From positions 744,001-808,000 of the forward strand of contig JBBELK010000109.1 of assembly GCA_037783545.1 (NCBI GenBank): a DNA stretch of 64,000 nucleotides, given 5' to 3'. Within the stretch, counting starts at the first letter, position 1. Every line of letters starts with the position of its first letter. Positions 48,201 to 58,921 of this stretch are shown here, piece after piece. Both the position numbers and the translations under genes were made by a program. Below the pieces are notes generated by a model. The model saw only the letters and a list, made by a program, of their open reading frames with translations, searched no databases and had not been told where the DNA came from. The DNA comes from Henricia sp. BOLD:AAB3569. Its lineage: Eukaryota; Echinodermata; Asteroidea; Spinulosida; Echinasteridae.

Positions 48201-49527
48201 AAAATGTTGTACATACTCAACATTTTCAGATGAATTGTTCACGTCTCACCATCAGCCGTAAACTCAAAAGAACTCTTGAATTTGGAAGATTCGGGTATCG
48301 ATCCCGGTACTTCTCGCATGCAAAGCGAGCGCTCTACCACTTGAGCTAATCCCCCGCTGTTGTTGAGTGTTGGGCACACTTTAAAAAACGGCTCACTTTA
48401 AAAATGTTGTACATACTCAACATTTTCAGATGAATTGTTCACGGCTCACCATGATCAGCCGTAAACTCAAAAGAACTCTTGACTTGAGTTAATCCCCCGC
48501 TGTTGTTGAGTGTTGGGCACACTTTAAAAATGTTGTACATACTCAACATGTTTTCAGATGCATTGTTCACGGCTCACCATGAGCCGTAAACTCAAAAGAA
48601 CTCTTGAATTTGGAAGATCCGGGTATCGATCCCGGTACTTCTCGCATGCTAAGCGAGCGCTCTACCACTTGAGCTAATCCCCCGCTGTTGTTGAGTGTTG
48701 GGCACACTTTAAAAATGTTGTACATACTCAACATTTTCAGATGCATTGCTCACGGCTCACCATGAGCCGTAAACTCAAAAGAACTCTTGAATTTGGAAGA
48801 TCCGGGTATCGATTCCGGTACTTCTCGCATGCAAAGCGAGCGCTCTACCACTTGAGCTAATCCCCCGCTGTTGTTGAGTGTTGGGCACACTTTAAAAATG
48901 TTGTACATACTGAACATTTTCAGATGAATTGTTCACGGCTCACCATGTGCCGTAAACTCAAAAGAACTCTTGAATTTGGAAGATCCGGGTATCGATCCCG
49001 GTACTTCTAGCATGCAAAGCGAGCGCTCTACCACTTGAGCTAATCCCCCGCTGTTGTTGAGTGTTGGGCACACTTTAAAAATGTTGTACATACTGAACAT
49101 TTTCAGATGAATTGTTCACGGCTCACCATGAGCCGTAAACTCAAAAGAACTCTTGAATTTGGAAGATCCGGGTATCGATCTCGGTACTTCTCGCATGCTA
49201 AGCGAGCGCTCTACCACTTGAGCTAATCCCCCGCTGTTGTTGAGTGTTGGGCACACTTTAAAAATGTTGTACATACTCAACATTTTTTCAGATGCATTGT
49301 TCACAGCTCACCATTAGCCGTAAACTCAAAAGAACTCTTGAATTTGGAAGATCCGGGTATCGATCCCGGTACTTCTCGCATGCAAAGCGAGCGCTCTACC
49401 ACTTGAGCTAATCCCCCGCTGTTGTTGAGTGTTGGGCACACTTTAAAAATGTTGTACATACTGAACATTTTCAGATGAATTGTTCACGGCTCACCATGAG
49501 CCGTAAACTCAAAAGAACTCTTGAATT

Positions 49528-49600
49528 TGGAAGATCCGGGTATCGATCCCGGTACTTCTCGCATGCAAAGCGAGCGCTCTACCACTTGAGCTAATCCCCC
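49528..49600 (-). tRNA. tRNA-Ala(TGC), 1094-bp HOR
   Basis: Clean; partner 50622. The upstream spacer has six T residues in cattttttcag and a cgtac change in the loop of inverted repeat 1. Confidence 0.87.
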
Positions 49601-50253
49601 GCTGTTGTTGAGTGTTGGGCACACTTTAAAAATGTCGTACATACTCAACATTTTTTCAGATGCATTGTTCACGGCTCACCATGAGCCGTAAACTCAAAAG
49701 AACTCTTGAATTTGGAAGATCCGGGTATCGATCCCGGTACTTCTCGCATGCTAAGCGAGCGATCTACCACTTGAGCTAATCCCCCGCTGTTGTTGAGTGC
49801 TGGGAACACTTTAAAAATGTTGTACATACTCAACATTTTCAGATGCATTGTTCATGAGCCGTAAACTCAAAAGAACTCTTGAATTTGGAAGATCCGGGTA
49901 TCGATCCCGGTACTTCTCGCATGCAAAGCGAGCGCTCTACCACTTGAGCTATAATCCCCCGCTGTTGTTGAGTGTTGGGCACACTTTAAAAATGTTGTAC
50001 ATACTGAACATTTTCAGATGAATTGTTCACGGCTCACCATGTGCCGTAAACTCAAAAGAACTCTTGAATTTGGAAGATCCGGGTATCGATCCCGGTACTT
50101 CTAGCATGCAAAGCGAGCGCTCTACCACTTGAGCTAATCCCCCGCTGTTGTTGAGTGTTGGGCACACTTTAAAAATGTTGTACATACTGAACATTTTCAG
50201 ATAAATTGTTCACGGCTCACCATGAGCCGTAAACTCAAAAGAACTCTTGAATT

Positions 50254-50326
50254 TGGAAGATCCGGGTATCGATCCCGGTACTTCTCGCATGCTAAGCGAG
50301 CGCTCTACCACTTGAGCTAATCCCCC
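50254..50326 (-). tRNA. tRNA-Ala(AGC), 1094-bp HOR
   Basis: Clean, whereas its HOR partner 49160 has A52 breaking a T-stem pair (gatctcgg). Two otherwise matching copies thus differ in predicted function. Confidence 0.87.
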
Positions 50327-52272
50327 GCTGTTGTTGAGTGTTGGGCACACTTTAAAAATGTTGTACATACTCAACATTTTTTCAGATGCAGTGTTCACAG
50401 CTCACCATTAGCCGTAAACTCAAAAGAACTCTTGAATTTGGAAGATCCGGGTATCGATCCCGGTACTTCTCGCATGCAAAGCGAGCGCTCTACCACTTGA
50501 GCTAATCCCCCGCTGTTGTTGAGTGTTGGGCACACTTTAAAAATGTTGTACATACTGAACATTTTCAGATGAATTGTTCACGGCTCACCATGAGCCGTAA
50601 ACTCAAAAGAACGCTTGAATTTGGAAGATCCGGGTATCGATCCCGGTACTTCTCGCATGCAAAGCGAGCGCTCTACCACTTGAGCTAATCCCCCGCTGTT
50701 GTTGAGTGTTGGGCACACTTTAAAAATGTCGTACATACTCAACATTTTTTCAGATGCATTGTTCACGGCTCACCATGAGCCGTAAACTCAAAAGAACTCT
50801 TGAATTTGGAAGATCCGGGTATCGATCCCGGTACTTCTCGCATGCTAAGCGAGCGATCTACCACTTGAGCTAATCCCCCGCTGTTGTTGAGTGCTGGGAA
50901 CACTTTAAAAATGTTGTACATACTCAACATTTTCAGATGCATTGTTCATGAGCCGTAAACTCAAAAGAACTCTTGAATTTGGAAGATCCGGGTATCGATC
51001 CCGGTACTTCTCGCATGCAAAGCGAGCGCTCTACCACTTGAGCTAATCCCCCTCTGTTGTTGAGTGTTGGGCACACTTTAAAAATGTTGTACATACTCAA
51101 CATTTTCAGATGAATTGTTCACGGTTCACCATGAGCCGTAAACTCAAAAGAACTCTTGAATTTGGAAGATCCGGGTATCGATCCCGGTACTTCTCGCATG
51201 CAAAGCGAGCGGTCTACCACTTGAGCTAATCCCCCGCTGTTGTTGAGTGTTGGGCACACTTTAAAAATGTTGTACATACTGAACATTTTCAGATGAATTG
51301 TTCACGGCTCACCATGAGCCGTAAACTCAAAAGAACTCTTGAATTTGGAAGATCCGGGTATCGATCCCGGTACTTCTCGCATGCTAAGCGAGCGCTCTAC
51401 CACTTGAGCTAATCCCCCGCTGTTGTTGAGTGTTGGGCACACTTTAAAAATGTTGTACATACTCAACATTTTCAGATGAATTGTTCACGGCTCACCATGA
51501 GCCGTAAACTCAAAAGAACTCTTGAATTTGGAAGATCCGGGTATCGATCCCGGTACTTCTCGCTTGCTAAGCGAGCGCTCTACCACTTGAGCTAATCCCC
51601 CGCTGTTGTTGAGTGTAGGGAACACTTTAAAAATGTTGTACATACTCAACATTTTCAGTTGCATTGTTCACGGCTCACCATGAGCCGTAAACTCAAAAGA
51701 ACTCTTGAATTTGGAAGATCCGGGTATCGATCCCGGTACTTCTCGCATGCTAAGCGAGCGCTCTACCACTTGAGCTAATCCCCCGCTGTTGTTGAGTGTT
51801 GGGCACACTTTAAAAATGTTGTACATACTCAACATTTTCAGATGAATTGTTCACGGTTCACCATGAGCCGTAAACTCAAAAGAACTCTTGAATTTGGAAG
51901 ATCCGGGTATCGATCCCGGTACTTCTCGCATGCTAAGCGAGCGTTCTACCACTTGAGCTAATCCCCCGCTGTTGTTGAGTGTAGGGAACACTTTAAAAAT
52001 GTTGTACATACTGAACATTTTCAGATGAATTGTTCACGGCTCACCATGAGCCGTAAACTCAAAAGAACTCTTGAATTTGGAAGATCCGGGTATCGATCCC
52101 GGTACTTCTCGCATGCAAAGCGAGCGGTCTACCACTTGAGCTAATCCCCCGCTGTTGTTGAGTGTTGGGCACACTTTAAAAATGTTGTACATACTGAACA
52201 TTTTCAGATGAATTGTTCACGGCTCACCATGAGCCGTAAACTCAAAAGAACTCTTGAATTTGGAAGATCCGG

Positions 52273-52281
52273 GTATCGATC
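52273..52281 (-). promoter_or_regulatory. Pol III B box (reference unit)
   Basis: GATCGATAC, tRNA positions 53-61, matches GWTCRANNC. It is kept in most units. Exceptions include the gatgcc form (42477, 63036), the gatcagg form (61796) and the ctatcc form, where GATCGATAC becomes GATAGATAC (for example 7077, 8607, 40325). Confidence 0.85.
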
Positions 52282-52314
52282 CCGGTACTTCTCGCATGCT
52301 AAGCGAGCGCTCTA

Positions 52315-52326
52315 CCACTTGAGCTA
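52315..52326 (-). promoter_or_regulatory. Pol III A box (reference unit)
   Basis: TAGCTCAAGTGG, tRNA positions 8-19, fits the eukaryotic A-box pattern TRGYNNANNNGG. TFIIIC would bind here. In one recurrent subfamily (plus-strand ccactggagc) position 14 is C instead of A, hitting the invariant A of the box. Confidence 0.85.
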
Positions 52327-52357
52327 ATCCCCCGCTGTTGTTGAGTGTTGGGCACAC

Positions 52358-52365
52358 TTTAAAAA
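52358..52365 (-). promoter_or_regulatory. TATA-like upstream element / second oligo-T
   Basis: Minus strand reads TTTTTAAA at -25 to -32 relative to tRNA position 1, the place where TATA-like elements assist TFIIIB at some tRNA genes. It is followed by a CAA-rich stretch at 52334-52343 (CAACAACAGC just before the tRNA), like the CAA start-site motifs known upstream of plant tRNA genes. The same T5 run could act as a back-up terminator for transcription coming from the preceding tRNA. Positional role is inference. Confidence 0.5.
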
Positions 52366-52387
52366 TGTTGTACATACTCAACATTTT
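52362..52387. repeat. Spacer inverted repeat 1 (9-bp arms)
   Basis: AAAATGTTG / CAACATTTT with the 8-nt spacer TACATACT; arms are exact reverse complements. A second common form of the unit has GAACATTTT, which shortens the arms to 8 bp. A form with GAAAATTTT (for example 52927, 53467, 54946) breaks the pairing further. In the array it lies about 30-55 bp upstream of the tRNA 5' end. Confidence 0.85.
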
Positions 52388-52401
52388 CAGATGAATTGTT
52401 C

Positions 52402-52420
52402 ACGGCTCACCATGAGCCGT
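52402..52420. repeat. Spacer inverted repeat 2 (8-bp arms, CCA loop)
   Basis: ACGGCTCA / TGAGCCGT around CCA, an exact palindrome in most units. Recurrent broken forms exist: one arm changed (caccatcagccgt) or both arms changed (cgtctcaccatcag). It lies between the terminator of one tRNA and the upstream region of the next. It could be a protein site or an RNA hairpin in read-through transcripts; no known motif is recognised. Confidence 0.85.
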
Positions 52421-52426
52421 AAACTC

Positions 52427-52430
52427 AAAA
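52427..52430 (-). terminator. Pol III T4 terminator for the tRNA at 52444
   Basis: TTTT on the minus strand, 13 nt past the discriminator base of the tRNA at 52444-52516. Four T residues is the minimal efficient Pol III terminator in many animals. The same run is present after most tRNAs in the array; variants with fewer or more T residues are listed separately. Confidence 0.8.
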
Positions 52431-52626
52431 GAACTCTTGAATTTGGAAGATCCGGGTATCGATCCCGGTACTTCTCGCTTGCTAAGCGAGCGCTCTACCA
52501 CTTGAGCTAATCCCCCGCTGTTGTTGAGTGTAGGGAACACTTTAAAAATGTTGTACATACTCAACATTTTCAGTTGCATTGTTCACGGCTCACCATGAGC
52601 CGTAAACTCAAAAGAACTCTTGAATT

Positions 52627-52699
52627 TGGAAGATCCGGGTATCGATCCCGGTACTTCTCGCATGCTAAGCGAGCGCTCTACCACTTGAGCTAATCCCCC
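52627..52699 (-). tRNA. tRNA-Ala(AGC)
   Basis: Clean copy in the most uniform part of the array; partner 51712 at 915 bp. Confidence 0.9.
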
Positions 52700-52809
52700 G
52701 CTGTTGTTGAGTGTTGGGCACACTTTAAAAATGTTGTACATACTCAACATTTTCAGATGAATTGTTCACGGCTCACCATGAGCCGTAAACTCAAAAGAAC
52801 TCTTGAATT

Positions 52810-52882
52810 TGGAAGATCCGGGTATCGATCCCGGTACTTCTCGCATGCAAAGCGAGCGCTCTACCACTTGAGCTAATCCCCC
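52810..52882 (-). tRNA. tRNA-Ala(TGC)
   Basis: Starts a run of five clean TGC copies (52810 to 53542) without an AGC copy between them. Confidence 0.9.
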
Positions 52883-53724
52883 GCTGTTGTTGAGTGTTGG
52901 GCACACTTTAAAAATGTTGTACATACTGAAAATTTTCAGATGAATTGTTCACGGCTCACCATGAGCCGTAAACTTAAAAGAACTCTTGAATTTGGAAGAT
53001 CCGGGTATCGATCCCGGTACTTCTCGCATGCAAAGCGAGCGCTCTACCACTTGAGCTAATCCCCCGCTGTTGTTGAGTGTTAGGCACACTTTAAAAATGT
53101 TGTACATACTCAACATTTTCAGATGAATTGTTCACGGTTCACCACGAGCCGTAAATTCAAAAGAACTCTTGAATTTGGAAGATCCGGGTATCGATCCCGG
53201 TACTTCTCGCATGCAAAGCGAGCGCTCTACCACTTGAGCTAATCCCCCGCTGTTGTTGAGTGTTGGGCACACTTTAAAAATGTTGTACATACTCAACATT
53301 TTCAGATGAATTGTTCACGGCTCACCATGAGCCGTAAACTCAAAAGAACTCTTGAATTTGGAAGATCCGGGTATCGATCCCGGTACTTCTCGCATGCAAA
53401 GCGAGCGCTCTACCACTTGAGCTAATCCCCCGCTGTTGTTGAGTGTTGGGCACACTTTAAAAATGTTGTACATACTGAAAATTTTCAGATGAATTGTTCA
53501 CGGCTCACCATGAGCCGTAAACTTAAAAGAACTCTTGAATTTGGAAGATCCGGGTATCGATCCCGGTACTTCTCGCATGCAAAGCGAGCGCTCTACCACT
53601 TGAGCTAATCCCCCGCTGTTGTTGAGTGTTGGGCACACTTTAAAAATGTTGTACATACTCAACATTTTCAGATGAATTGTTCACGGTTCACCATGAGCCG
53701 TAAATTCAAAAGAACTCTTGAATT

Positions 53725-53797
53725 TGGAAGATCCGGGTATCGATCCCGGTACTTCTCGCATGCTAAGCGAGCGCTCTACCACTTGAGCTAATCCCCC
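53725..53797 (-). tRNA. tRNA-Ala(AGC)
   Basis: Clean. The upstream spacer has gtagggaacac in place of gttgggcacac, a form that accompanies AGC copies at 54274, 55921, 56653 and 58300. Confidence 0.9.
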
Positions 53798-54822
53798 GCT
53801 GTTGTTGAGTGTAGGGAACACTTTAAAAATGTTGTACATACTGAACATTTTCAGATGAATTGTTCACGGCTCACCATGAGCCGTAAACTCAAAAGAACTC
53901 TTGAATTTGGAAGATCCGGGTATCGATCCCGGTACTTCTCGCATGCAAAGCGAGCGCTCTACCACTTGAGCTAATCCCCCGCTGTTGTTGAGTGTTGGGC
54001 ACACTTTAAAAATGTTGTACATACTCAACATTTTCAGATGAATTGTTCACGGCTCACCATGAGCCGTAAACTCAAAAGAACTCTTGAATTTGGAAGATCC
54101 GGGTATCGATCCCGGTACTTCTCGCATGCAAAGCGAGCGCTCTACCACTTGAGCTAATCCCCCGCTGTTGTTGAGTGTTGGGCACACTTTAAAAATGTTG
54201 TACATACTCAACATTTTCAGATGAATTGTTCACGGTTCACCATGAGCCGTAAATTCAAAAGAACTCTTGAATTTGGAAGATCCGGGTATCGATCCCGGTA
54301 CTTCTCGCATGCTAAGCGAGCGCTCTACCACTTGAGCTAATCCCCCGCTGTTGTTGAGTGTAGGGAACACTTTAAAAATGTTGTACATACTGAACATTTT
54401 CAGATGAATTGTTCACGGCTCACCATGAGCCGTAAACTCAAAAGAACTCTTGAATTTGGAAGATCCGGGTATCGATCCCGGTACTTCTCGCATGCAAAGC
54501 GAGCGCTCTACCACTTGAGCTAATCCCCCGCTGTTGTTGAGTGTTGGGCACACTTTAAAAATGTTGTACATACTCAACATTTTCAGATGAATTGTTCACG
54601 GCTCACCATGAGCCGTAAACTCAAAAGAACTCTTGAATTTGGAAGATCCGGGTATCGATCCCGGTACTTCTCGCATGCAAAGCGAGCGGTCTACCACTTG
54701 AGCTAATCCCCCGCTGTTGTTGAGTGTTGGGCACACTTTAAAAATGTTGTACATACTCAACATTTTCAGATGAATTGTTCACGGCTCACCATGAGCCGTA
54801 AACTCAAAAGAACTCTTGAATT

Positions 54823-54895
54823 TGGAAGATCCGGGTATCGATCCCGGTACTTCTCGCATGCAAAGCGAGCGCTCTACCACTTGAGCTAATCCCCC
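54823..54895 (-). tRNA. tRNA-Ala(TGC)
   Basis: Clean; its upstream inverted repeat 1 is broken by the gaaaatttt form. Confidence 0.9.
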
Positions 54896-55188
54896 GCTGT
54901 TGTTGAGTGTTGGGCACACTTTAAAAATGTTGTACATACTGAAAATTTTCAGATGAATTGTTCACGGCTCACCATGAGCCGTAAACTCAAAAGAACTCTT
55001 GAATTTGGAAGATCCGGGTATCGATCCCGGTACTTCTCGCATGCAAAGCGAGCGCTCTACCACTTGAGCTAATCCCCCGCTGTTGTTGAGTGTTGGGCAC
55101 ACTTTAAAAATGTTATACATACTGAACATTTTCAGATGAATTGTTCAGGGCTCACCATGAGCCGTGAACTCAAAAAAACTCTTGAATT

Positions 55189-55261
55189 TGGAAGATCCGG
55201 GTATCGATCCCGGTACTTCTCGCATGCTAAGCGAGCGCTCTACCACTTGAGCTAATCCCCC
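55189..55261 (-). tRNA. tRNA-Ala(AGC) with T7 terminator
   Basis: Clean body; the trailer has seven T residues (plus strand caaaaaaactc), stronger than the usual T4. Same form at 57568, 59215, 60862 and 62326. Confidence 0.9.
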
Positions 55262-55554
55262 GCTGTTGTTGAGTGTTGGGCACACTTTAAAAATGTTGTA
55301 CATACTCAACATTTTCAGATGAATTGTTCACGGCTCACCATGAGCCGTAAACTCAACAGAACTCTTGAATTTGGAAGATCCGGGTATCGATCCCGGTACT
55401 TCTCGCATGCAAAGCGAGCGCTCTACCACTTGAGCTAATCCCCCGCTGTTGTTGAGTGTTGGGCACACTTTAAAAATGTTGTACATACTGAAAATTTTCA
55501 GATGAATTGTTCACGGCTCACCATGAGCCGTAAACTTAAAAGAACTCTTGAATT

Positions 55555-55627
55555 TGGAAGATCCGGGTATCGATCCCGGTACTTCTCGCATGCAAAGCGA
55601 GCGCTCTATCACTTGAGCTAATCCCCC
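55555..55627 (-). pseudogene. tRNA-Ala(TGC) with A19
   Basis: D loop is AAGTGATA: G19, which pairs with C56 in the T loop and belongs to the A box, is A. All else is clean. Partner 57934 shares it. Confidence 0.65.
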
Positions 55628-56652
55628 GCTGTTGTTGAGTGTTGGGCACACTTTAAAAATGTTGTACATACTCAACATTTTCAGATGAATTGTTCACGGC
55701 TCACCATGAGCCGTAAACTCAAAAGAACTCTTGAATTTGGAAGATCCGGGTATCGATCCCGGTACTTCTCGCATGCAAAGCGAGCGCTCTACCACTTGAG
55801 CTAATCCCCCGCTGTTGTTGAGTGTAGGGAACACTTTAAAAATGTTGTACATACTCAACATTTTCAGTTGCATTGTTCACGGCTCACCATGAGCCGTAAA
55901 CTCAAAAGAACTCTTGAATTTGGAAGATCCGGGTATCGATCCCGGTACTTCTCGCATGCTAAGCGAGCGCTCTACCACTTGAGCTAATCCCCCGCTGTTG
56001 TTGAGTGTAGGGAACACTTTAAAAATGTTGTACATACTGAACATTTTCAGATGAATTGTTCACGGCTCACCATGAGCCGTAAACTCAAAAGAACTCTTGA
56101 ATTTGGAAGATCCGGGTATCGATCCCGGTACTTCTCGCATGCAAAGCGAGCGCTCTACCACTTGAGCTAATCCCCCGCTGTTGTTGAGTGTTGGGCACAC
56201 TTTAAAAATGTTATACATACTGAAAATTTTCAGATGAATTGTTCACGGCTCACCATGAGCCGTAAACTTAAAAGAACTCTTGAATTTGGAAGATCCGGGT
56301 ATCGATCCCGGTACTTCTCGCATGCAAAGCGAGCGCTCTACCACTTGAGCTAATCCCCCGCTGTTGTTGAGTGTTGGGCACACTTTAAAAATGTTGTACA
56401 TACTCAACATTTTCAGATGAATTGTTCACGGTTCACCATGAGCCGTAAACTCAAAAGAACTCTTGAATTTGGAAGATCCGGGTATCGATCCCGGTACTTC
56501 TCGCATGCAAAGCGAGCGCTCTACCACTTGAGCTAATCCCCCGCTGTTGTTGAGTGTTGGGCACACTTTAAAAATGTTGTACATACTCAACATTTTCAGA
56601 TGAATTGTTCACGGTTCACCATGAGCCGTAAATTCAAAAGAACTCTTGAATT

Positions 56653-56725
56653 TGGAAGATCCGGGTATCGATCCCGGTACTTCTCGCATGCTAAGCGAGC
56701 GCTCTACCACTTGAGCTAATCCCCC
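56653..56725 (-). tRNA. tRNA-Ala(AGC), 2379-bp HOR copy 2
   Basis: Clean; partner 54274. Confidence 0.9.
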
Positions 56726-58848
56726 GCTGTTGTTGAGTGTAGGGAACACTTTAAAAATGTTGTACATACTGAACATTTTCAGATGAATTGTTCACGGCTC
56801 ACCATGAGCCGTAAACTCAAAAGAACTCTTGAATTTGGAAGATCCGGGTATCGATCCCGGTACTTCTCGCATGCAAAGCGAGCGCTCTACCACTTGAGCT
56901 AATCCCCCGCTGTTGTTGAGTGTTGGGCACACTTTAAAAATGTTGTACATACTCAACATTTTCAGATGAATTGTTCACGGCTCACCATGAGCCGTAAACT
57001 CAAAAGAACTCTTGAATTTGGAAGATCCGGGTATCGATCCCGGTACTTCTCGCATGCAAAGCGAGCGGTCTACCACTTGAGCTAATCCCCCGCTGTTGTT
57101 GAGTGTTGGGCACACTTTAAAAATGTTGTACATACTCAACATTTTCAGATGAATTGTTCACGGCTCACCATGAGCCGTAAACTCAAAAGAACTCTTGAAT
57201 TTGGAAGATCCGGGTATCGATCCCGGTACTTCTCGCATGCAAAGCGAGCGCTCTACCACTTGAGCTAATCCCCCGCTGTTGTTGAGTGTTGGGCACACTT
57301 TAAAAATGTTGTACATACTGAAAATTTTCAGATGAATTGTTCACGGCTCACCATGAGCCGTAAACTCAAAAGAACTCTTGAATTTGGAAGATCCGGGTAT
57401 CGATCCCGGTACTTCTCGCATGCAAAGCGAGCGCTCTACCACTTGAGCTAATCCCCCGCTGTTGTTGAGTGTTGGGCACACTTTAAAAATGTTATACATA
57501 CTGAACATTTTCAGATGAATTGTTCAGGGCTCACCATGAGCCGTGAACTCAAAAAAACTCTTGAATTTGGAAGATCCGGGTATCGATCCCGGTACTTCTC
57601 GCATGCTAAGCGAGCGCTCTACCACTTGAGCTAATCCCCCGCTGTTGTTGAGTGTTGGGCACACTTTAAAAATGTTGTACATACTCAACATTTTCAGATG
57701 AATTGTTCACGGCTCACCATGAGCCGTAAACTCAACAGAACTCTTGAATTTGGAAGATCCGGGTATCGATCCCGGTACTTCTCGCATGCAAAGCGAGCGC
57801 TCTACCACTTGAGCTAATCCCCCGCTGTTGTTGAGTGTTGGGCACACTTTAAAAATGTTGTACATACTGAAAATTTTCAGATGAATTGTTCACGGCTCAC
57901 CATGAGCCGTAAACTTAAAAGAACTCTTGAATTTGGAAGATCCGGGTATCGATCCCGGTACTTCTCGCATGCAAAGCGAGCGCTCTATCACTTGAGCTAA
58001 TCCCCCGCTGTTGTTGAGTGTTGGGCACACTTTAAAAATGTTGTACATACTCAACATTTTCAGATGAATTGTTCACGGCTCACCATGAGCCGTAAACTCA
58101 AAAGAACTCTTGAATTTGGAAGATCCGGGTATCGATCCCGGTACTTCTCGCATGCAAAGCGAGCGCTCTACCACTTGAGCTAATCCCCCGCTGTTGTTGA
58201 GTGTAGGGAACACTTTAAAAATGTTGTACATACTCAACATTTTCAGTTGCATTGTTCACGGCTCACCATGAGCCGTAAACTCAAAAGAACTCTTGAATTT
58301 GGAAGATCCGGGTATCGATCCCGGTACTTCTCGCATGCTAAGCGAGCGCTCTACCACTTGAGCTAATCCCCCGCTGTTGTTGAGTGTAGGGAACACTTTA
58401 AAAATGTTGTACATACTGAACATTTTCAGATGAATTGTTCACGGCTCACCATGAGCCGTAAACTCAAAAGAACTCTTGAATTTGGAAGATCCGGGTATCG
58501 ATCCCGGTACTTCTCGCATGCAAAGCGAGCGCTCTACCACTTGAGCTAATCCCCCGCTGTTGTTGAGTGTTGGGCACACTTTAAAAATGTTATACATACT
58601 GAAAATTTTCAGATGAATTGTTCACGGCTCACCATGAGCCGTAAACTTAAAAGAACTCTTGAATTTGGAAGATCCGGGTATCGATCCCGGTACTTCTCGC
58701 ATGCAAAGCGAGCGCTCTACCACTTGAGCTAATCCCCCGCTGTTGTTGAGTGTTGGGCACACTTTAAAAATGTTGTACATACTCAACATTTTCAGATGAA
58801 TTGTTCACGGTTCACCATGAGCCGTAAACTCAAAAGAACTCTTGAATT

Positions 58849-58921
58849 TGGAAGATCCGGGTATCGATCCCGGTACTTCTCGCATGCAAAGCGAGCGCTC
58901 TACCACTTGAGCTAATCCCCC
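58849..58921 (-). tRNA. tRNA-Ala(TGC), end of the 2379-bp HOR
   Basis: Clean; right of it the spacer changes to the gatgcattg form, closing the HOR block. Confidence 0.89.

Larger units (their letters stand above)
44281..48880 (-). repeat. 3436-bp HOR (partial second copy)
   Basis: Two small insertions, catgatcagcc (45014 and 48450) and caacatgttttc (45109 and 48545), recur at 3436 bp and define a shared stretch of about 44440-45310 and 47880-48750. tRNA starts: 44288A (12-bp insertion), 44482A, 44664T, 44847T, remnant, 45175A, 45358T, 45541A, 45723T, 45906T, 46089T, 46272A, 46455T, 46638T, 46821T, 47004T, 47187A, 47369T, 47552T, 47735T, 47918A, 48100T, 48283T, remnant, 48611A, 48794T. Confidence 0.83.
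48880..51070 (-). repeat. 1094-bp HOR, two copies of six units
   Basis: The word cttctagcatgc occurs at 49005 and 50099, exactly 1094 bp apart, and the six-unit order follows: two units with two extra T residues in the spacer (acattttttc) and one unit with a 10-bp loss in inverted repeat 2 (gttcatgagccg at 49850 and 50944). tRNA starts: 48977T, 49160A, 49345T, 49528T, 49713A, 49886T, 50071T, 50254A, 50439T, 50622T, 50807A, 50980T. Clean: 49345, 49528, 50254, 50439, 50622. 49886 has two extra bases in the acceptor region. Confidence 0.9.
52261..52333 (-). tRNA. tRNA-Ala(AGC), reference copy
   Basis: Folds as a full cloverleaf, numbering from 52333: acceptor GGGGGAT with ATCTTCC (7 bp, G3:U70 and G4:U69 wobbles), D stem GCTC/GAGC with loop AAGTGGTA (A14, G18, G19), anticodon stem CTCGC/GCGAG with loop TTAGCAT, variable loop AAGTA, T stem CCGGG/CCCGG with loop ATCGATA, discriminator A73. 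No intron and no encoded CCA, as in nuclear tRNAs. G3:U70 is the main alanine identity element recognised by AlaRS. The AGC anticodon would be read as IGC after deamination and decode GCU/GCC/GCA. Confidence 0.93.
52261..52443 (-). repeat. Reference 183-bp unit (consensus-like)
   Basis: I use this unit as reference because its tRNA and spacer show no lesion. On the minus strand, in order: tRNA 52333 down to 52261; the trailer and T4 terminator belonging to a tRNA lie on its left side, so this unit's spacer (52334-52443) holds the 5' flank of this tRNA and the trailer of the tRNA at 52444. Spacer features are the CAA-rich stretch at 52334-52343, TATA-like 52358-52365, inverted repeat 52362-52387, inverted repeat 52402-52420 and the oligo-A (minus-strand T4) at 52427-52430. 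Confidence 0.9.
51140..52770 (-). repeat. 915-bp HOR (5 units)
   Basis: cgcttgctaa at 51561 and 52476 is 915 bp apart, and cagttgcattg at 51656 and 52571 confirms it. tRNA starts: 51163T, 51346A, 51529A, 51712A, 51895A, 52078T, 52261A, 52444A, 52627A. Clean: 51346, 51712, 52261, 52627; 51529 and 52444 differ only by A38. 51163 and 52078 carry C24, which breaks one D-stem pair; 51895 carries A24. Confidence 0.88.
52771..54216 (-). repeat. Uniform 183-bp units with 549-bp period
   Basis: tRNA starts: 52810T, 52993T, 53176T, 53359T, 53542T, 53725A, 53908T, 54091T. All eight bodies match the reference tRNA apart from the anticodon. The cggttcacc form recurs three units (549 bp) apart, at about 53683 and 54232. 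Confidence 0.85.
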
